In this document: piece after piece, positions 33,108-36,624 of the stretch | How the letters are laid out: the number at the start of each line of letters is the position of its first letter | How positions within the stretch are numbered: position 1 is the first letter of the stretch | Notes under the pieces: model-generated | What the model was told of the DNA's origin: nothing | Database searches by the model: none | What the model saw: only the letters and a program-made list of their open reading frames with translations | Source of the DNA: an uncultured Aquimarina sp. | Lineage (GTDB): Bacteria > Bacteroidota > Bacteroidia > Flavobacteriales > Flavobacteriaceae | Assembly (NCBI GenBank): GCA_937958985.1 | Contig: CALGLV010000052.1 | Span: 1 to 36,624, forward strand | DNA length: 36,624 nucleotides | Reading direction: 5' to 3' | Program-made: the position numbers and the translations under genes

Positions 33108-34304
33108 TTACCCCTTAAAATTAGGATTTTCAACAACTATTGCAGAGGCGCCACCTCCGCCATTACAAATGCCAGCTACTCCAAATTTTTTATTCTCGTT
33201 ATGTAGTGCACTAATTAGTGTATTTAAAATACGTGCTCCCGAGCAACCTAGTGGATGCCCTAAAGCAACTGCACCACCATAAATATTTAGTTTATTATCG
33301 GGAATATCGAGTATTTTTTGATTGGCTAAACCAACGCAAGAAAAAGCTTCGTTAAGTTCAAATAAATCAATATCGTTAGTATTTAAACCTGCTTTTTTTA
33401 ATGCTTTAGGTATCGCTATTGAAGGAGCAGTGGTAAACCATTCAGGCTCCTGTGCAGCATCGGCATAACTTTTAATGACAGCCAAAGGCTTTAAGTTTAA
33501 TTTTTTTGCCTGTTCTTCGCTCATTAAAATTAATGCTGAAGCACCATCATTTAATGTTGAAGCATTTGCTGCAGTAACAGTGCCGTCTTTTGAAAATGCC
33601 GGACGTAGTTTAGGTATTTTATCAAAATTAACCGCTGTAAACTCCTCGTCAGTATCTATTAATATGCCATCGCCTTTTCGTTGAGGGACATTAACAGGTA
33701 TTACTTCATTTTTAAATTTATGTTCACTCCAAGCTTTAGCTGCTTTTTTGTAGGAGTTGATAGCAAATTCATCCTGCTGTTCACGTGATAATTTATATTC
33801 CGAAGCACAAAGATCTGCAAATTCGCCCATTATTTTTTGATGAAAAGGATCTTGTAGTCCATCTTTTATAAGAGCATCAGTGGCAATTGTATTTCCAAAT
33901 TTAGAAGCCTGCCTTAAATAATTGTAATGTGGTGCTAGGCTCATGTTTTCCATGCCACCAGCAACTACAATATCAGCATTTCCAGTAGCTATAGTTTGCG
34001 CCGCTAACATTACCGACTTTAAACCACTTGAGCACACTTTATTAATGGTGGTACAAGGAACCGTATTTGGAATCCCTGCATTTATTGCAGCTTGGCGCGC
34101 CGGCGCTTGTCCACAATTTGCCTGAACTACATGGCCCATAAAAACTTCATCTACTTTTTCAGGGGAAAGATTAATTTTAAGTAATGCGGCTTTAATAGCA
34201 GTGCTACCAAGTACTGTTGCAGGCACACTAGATAGTTTTCCCATAAAACTTCCCAAAGGAGTTCTTACTGAAGAAACAATTACAATGTTTTTTGAATTAT
34301 CCAT
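33108..34304 (-). CDS. Acetyl-CoA C-acetyltransferase (thiolase)
   Basis: This biosynthetic/degradative thiolase interconverts two acetyl-CoA and acetoacetyl-CoA. Motifs: 'IVSSVRTPLGSFMGKLS' start, nucleophile Cys in 'INKVCSSGLKSVMLAAQ', 'VVAGGMENMS', 'LFELNEAF', His in 'GGAVALGHPLGCSGARI', and second Cys in 'GICNGGGGASA'. The ATG at 34304 gives 398 residues, close to the usual 390; the open frame runs 10 codons further to 34334 without family support. No partner genes of beta-oxidation or ketone metabolism are adjacent; the NlpC/P60 gene follows closely. Confidence 0.94.
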   Translation of the reverse strand: MDNSKNIVIVSSVRTPLGSFMGKLSSVPATVLGSTAIKAALLKINLSPEKVDEVFMGHVVQANCGQAPARQAAINAGIPNTVPCTTINKVCSSGLKSVMLAAQTIATGNADIVVAGGMENMSLAPHYNYLRQASKFGNTIATDALIKDGLQDPFHQKIMGEFADLCASEYKLSREQQDEFAINSYKKAAKAWSEHKFKNEVIPVNVPQRKGDGILIDTDEEFTAVNFDKIPKLRPAFSKDGTVTAANASTLNDGASALILMSEEQAKKLNLKPLAVIKSYADAAQEPEWFTTAPSIAIPKALKKAGLNTNDIDLFELNEAFSCVGLANQKILDIPDNKLNIYGGAVALGHPLGCSGARILNTLISALHNENKKFGVAGICNGGGGASAIVVENPNFKG

Positions 34305-34401
34305 TATTGCGAATTTATGCTTTTTAAGATACAAATTATAGTTATATACCGAAGCTTATTAAGAATCTTGTGTTAATATTCTACACTTCATTTGTATTTA
34401 G

Positions 34402-34409
34402 TACATTTG
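34402..34409 (+). promoter_or_regulatory. Putative -7 promoter box before the PgpH-like gene
   Basis: TACATTTG fits TAnnTTTG, 16 bases before the ATG at 34426. The usual -33 TTTG is not at the expected distance. Confidence 0.45.
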
Positions 34410-34425
34410 ATAAAGTACCTTTTTT

Positions 34426-36465
34426 ATGACTAAAATTAACAGCTGGTTAAAGATAAATAAATTTACTATTTATAAACTTTTAGTTTTTATACTTACCTCG
34501 GTATGTATAGTATATATGCTTCCTAAAAAAGGTAAATTTAAATATAAGTATGGTAAAGGAAAACCTTGGCAATACGAAAATTTATATGCTCCTTTTGATT
34601 TTGCTATTTTAAAGTCTGAAGAAGACTTAGCTGCAGAAAAGCAACAAATTAAAGATAATAATATCCCTATTTTTGAATACGACAATACTATTTCAGAGCA
34701 AGTATTTACGATAGCTGAAGGTAGATTCAAAAGTGTTTTTGACACAGTAGCAAACAAAGACAAAAAAATAGCACTGTATAATACGATACTAGCTACTTTG
34801 AATGATATTTATAAGAAAGGCTTATATAATAGAACCAATCTATATGAACAAAATAAACTTATATACCTTCAAAAAGAAAATACTGTAGTCGAGAAATCTT
34901 ATGCAAACATCTACAAAAAAGATGATGTAACTGGAGTGATTCAAAAATATATTAAAAAGGGAGATAGCCTTTATCAAAACAAATTAACAGCTTTATTGTT
35001 TGATGTGGTTGAACCCAATGTGAGTTTAAACGAAGCGTTAACAGAAAAAGCATTAAATCAAGAACTGTCAAAGGTATTAACTACACGTGGAAGTGTTAAA
35101 AAAGATGCTCGAATTATAGCTAAAGGAGAAGAGGTTGATTTACAAACTTTTCAAATACTAAAATCTTTACAAAATGAGTTTGAAGCTAAAATATGGAGTG
35201 AAAATAATCAAACTTGGATTGTATTCGGTTACGCAACCTTAGTATCATTAGCTATTTTAATGCTTTTTCTGTTTGTACAACAGTACCGAAGTGAAGTATT
35301 TGAGAGTATAAAAACTATAATTTTTATTGTTTTTAATATTTTGCTAATGGTTTTTTTAACCACATCAGTGGTTAAGTACAACCCTAGCTATGTATATATG
35401 GTACCTGTAGCTATTTTGCCTTTGGTAATTAAAGCCTTTTCCGATTCGCGCTTAGGGTTGTTTACACATGTTATTACAATTCTAATTCTTAGTTTTATAG
35501 TGCCCAATAGTGACGAGTATATGTTTTTGCAAATTATTGCTGGTATCGTAGCTATTTTAACAAGTTCGGAGCTTTATAAACGTGCTAATTTATTTATATC
35601 AGTAGGTAAGATAACTGTGGTTTATATTATTTCGTACATCGCTTTTCACATCATTCAAGAAGGTGGAATATCTAATATTGGAGATCCAATAGCAATATTT
35701 GTTTTATGTGGATTTGCGACTTTAATTGTTCATCCATTAATTTATGGCTTTGAAAAAATATTTGGTCTAGTTTCCGATGTATCCTTATTAGAGTTGAGTG
35801 ATACAAATTCTAAATTGTTAAAAAAACTTTCTAATGAAGCTCCAGGTACTTTTTACCATTCATTAAACGTGGCTAATATTGCAGAGGCTTGCGCAAGTGC
35901 AGTAGGGGCAAACACTATGTTAGTTAGGGTAGCGGCATTGTATCATGATATAGGTAAAATGAAAAAACCTGCTTTTTTTACAGAAAACCAAACCAATTCG
36001 GTAAACAGGCATGAAGATTTAACTCCGCAAGAAAGTGCTAAGATTATAATAGACCATGTAAGTAATGGTGTTGAAATTGCCAGGAAAAATAACTTACCAG
36101 AGCGCGTAATCGATTTTATAAAAACACACCACGGAACCAGTACTGTGTATTATTTTTATAAAAAAGCGCAAGAAACCGATCCCGAAGTTTCGGAAGCTTT
36201 ATTTAAATACAAAGGTCCTACGCCTTACACTAAAGAAATGGCTATTTTAATGATGTCCGATAGTGTAGAGGCGGCATCAAAAAGTTTGAAACAGCCTACC
36301 GCTGAGTTGATTAATAATTTCGTTGAAAAAATTATAGATAAGCAAATGAATGAGGGGCAATTTATAGAAGCAGATATTACGTTTAAAGAAATTCAGAAAA
36401 TCAAACAAGTAATGAAGCAAAAGCTAGGAAACATCTATCATTTACGTGTAGAATATCCTAAATAA
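34426..36465 (+). CDS. 7TM-HD cyclic-di-AMP phosphodiesterase, PgpH type
   Basis: This 679-residue inner-membrane enzyme has the PgpH layout: one N-terminal membrane helix (about 15-32), an extracytoplasmic 7TMR-HDED domain to about 260, a seven-helix membrane block (about 265-450), and a cytoplasmic HD domain. The HD metal ligands are visible: His in 'TFYHSLNVANIAEA', the His-Asp pair in 'AALYHDIGKMKKP', His in 'VNRHEDLTPQESAK', and later 'IKTHHGTSTVYYFY' and 'MMSDSVEAASKSL'. PgpH proteins degrade c-di-AMP to pApA and so influence osmotic and cell-wall homeostasis. It has its own promoter. An IS element follows within about 20 bases of its stop, so the insertion narrowly missed the gene. Confidence 0.93.
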   Translation: MTKINSWLKINKFTIYKLLVFILTSVCIVYMLPKKGKFKYKYGKGKPWQYENLYAPFDFAILKSEEDLAAEKQQIKDNNIPIFEYDNTISEQVFTIAEGRFKSVFDTVANKDKKIALYNTILATLNDIYKKGLYNRTNLYEQNKLIYLQKENTVVEKSYANIYKKDDVTGVIQKYIKKGDSLYQNKLTALLFDVVEPNVSLNEALTEKALNQELSKVLTTRGSVKKDARIIAKGEEVDLQTFQILKSLQNEFEAKIWSENNQTWIVFGYATLVSLAILMLFLFVQQYRSEVFESIKTIIFIVFNILLMVFLTTSVVKYNPSYVYMVPVAILPLVIKAFSDSRLGLFTHVITILILSFIVPNSDEYMFLQIIAGIVAILTSSELYKRANLFISVGKITVVYIISYIAFHIIQEGGISNIGDPIAIFVLCGFATLIVHPLIYGFEKIFGLVSDVSLLELSDTNSKLLKKLSNEAPGTFYHSLNVANIAEACASAVGANTMLVRVAALYHDIGKMKKPAFFTENQTNSVNRHEDLTPQESAKIIIDHVSNGVEIARKNNLPERVIDFIKTHHGTSTVYYFYKKAQETDPEVSEALFKYKGPTPYTKEMAILMMSDSVEAASKSLKQPTAELINNFVEKIIDKQMNEGQFIEADITFKEIQKIKQVMKQKLGNIYHLRVEYPK

Positions 36466-36512
36466 AAATTTTGCTTAAAAAAAAGGCAGTATCTCATTAA
36501 CTGTGTAAGTTT

Positions 36513-36550
36513 AAAAAATAGCTTGGGTCATTACCCAAGCTATTTTTTTT
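36513..36550 (+). terminator. Terminator hairpin inside the IS left end
   Basis: AAAAAATAGCTTGGGT (36513-36528) and ACCCAAGCTATTTTTT (36533-36548) are a perfect 16-bp inverted repeat around the loop CATT, ending in a long T run. It stands between the PgpH-like gene and the transposase start, so it would stop read-through from outside into the transposase. Confidence 0.85.
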
Positions 36551-36573
36551 TAATTTTAAATTAAAACACAGTA

Positions 36574-36624
36574 ATGAAAAAAGAAGATTTATTAAACGAC
36601 GACTTCCTTAAGCAGTTTAAGAGC
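36574..36624 (+). CDS. IS256-family transposase, N-terminal fragment cut by window edge
   Basis: Seventeen codons are visible, 'MKKEDLLNDDFLKQFKS', the characteristic beginning of IS256/mutator-type transposases of Bacteroidota (usually continuing into a 'RGIEKMLEGEL' region, which is outside the window). The DDE catalytic core is not visible. The call relies on this short match plus the inverted-repeat-like sequence upstream. Confidence 0.75.
   Translation, partial: MKKEDLLNDDFLKQFKS

Larger units (their letters stand above)
36483..36624 (+). mobile_element. Left end of an IS256-family insertion sequence (cut by window)
   Basis: GGCAGTATCTCATTAACTG (from about 36485) resembles the terminal inverted repeat of IS256-family elements of Bacteroidota, and it leads into a transposase start 90 bases on. 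A strong hairpin lies between the two. The exact outer boundary and the 8-base target duplication cannot be set because the right end is outside the window. Confidence 0.65.

Noticed and set aside
1..36624. tRNA, rRNA, CRISPR arrays and replication origin motifs
   Set aside because: No cloverleaf, conserved rRNA sequence, evenly spaced repeat-spacer array or DnaA-box cluster was noticed; the only regular repeats are inside the surface protein gene.

Overview
The window looks like a chromosomal segment of a member of the Bacteroidota, most likely family Flavobacteriaceae. The DNA is AT-rich, and many genes are preceded by a TAnnTTTG box, the -7 element of Bacteroidota promoters. Two large secreted proteins end in type IX secretion (T9SS) type A sorting domains. 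The surface lipoproteins, a WecA/Wza/Wzc-type polysaccharide locus and a MoaC-MoaB fusion also fit. Both ends cut genes: a glycosyltransferase on the left and an IS256-type transposase on the right. No rRNA, tRNA or CRISPR array was seen.

Layout. (a) 1-6703, all plus strand: the end of an exopolysaccharide/capsule or O-antigen locus, with a GT4 glycosyltransferase, a Wzy-like polymerase, a WecA/TagO-type initiating sugar-phosphate transferase, a Wza-like export lipoprotein and a Wzc-like tyrosine kinase. Several of these genes overlap or almost touch. (b) 6768-11330: a CvfB-like S1 RNA-binding protein, a stand-alone ilvC, a strong terminator, and a large secreted TPR-like protein of unknown function. 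(c) 11337-14910, minus strand: a compact molybdopterin cofactor operon in the order modE-type regulator, mobA, moaD, moaE, moaC-moaB fusion, moaA. It is preceded by a 19-bp perfect terminator hairpin belonging to the next minus-strand gene. (d) 15014-18520: a small membrane protein, a TTG-initiated GT4 glycosyltransferase, a lipoprotein, and a Tat/lipoprotein Gfo/Idh/MocA oxidoreductase. (e) 18724-22392: a secreted phage-tail-collar (microcystin-dependent-protein-like) protein followed by a 969-residue repeat-rich T9SS surface protein. (f) 22532-24807, minus strand: a membrane protein and a beta-helix lipoprotein. Across a divergent promoter region with a perfect 15-bp palindrome lies lpdA. 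(g) 26498-29721: a transglutaminase-like protein, a lipoprotein DsbA-like thiol oxidoreductase, and kdsA (KDO synthesis for LPS). (h) 29790-30650 has no intact gene but carries what reads as a decayed DUF421/YetF-family gene followed by an orphan terminator. (i) 30650-32245: a secreted GH11 xylanase with a ricin-type lectin module and a T9SS tail. (j) Minus strand: thiolase and a signal-less NlpC/P60 peptidase, probably one operon. (k) 34426-36465: a PgpH-type 7TM-HD c-di-AMP phosphodiesterase, then the left end of an IS256-family insertion sequence.

Most of the window is ordinary flavobacterial chromosome. The items most worth a second look are the secreted tail-collar/T9SS pair, the DUF421 pseudogene remnant, the palindrome upstream of lpdA, the uncharacterised 682-residue secreted protein, the lone GH11-lectin-T9SS enzyme, and the terminator inside the IS256-type left end. 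No convincing new multi-gene defence or mobile system was found. All assignments come from reading motifs by eye; no database search was possible.
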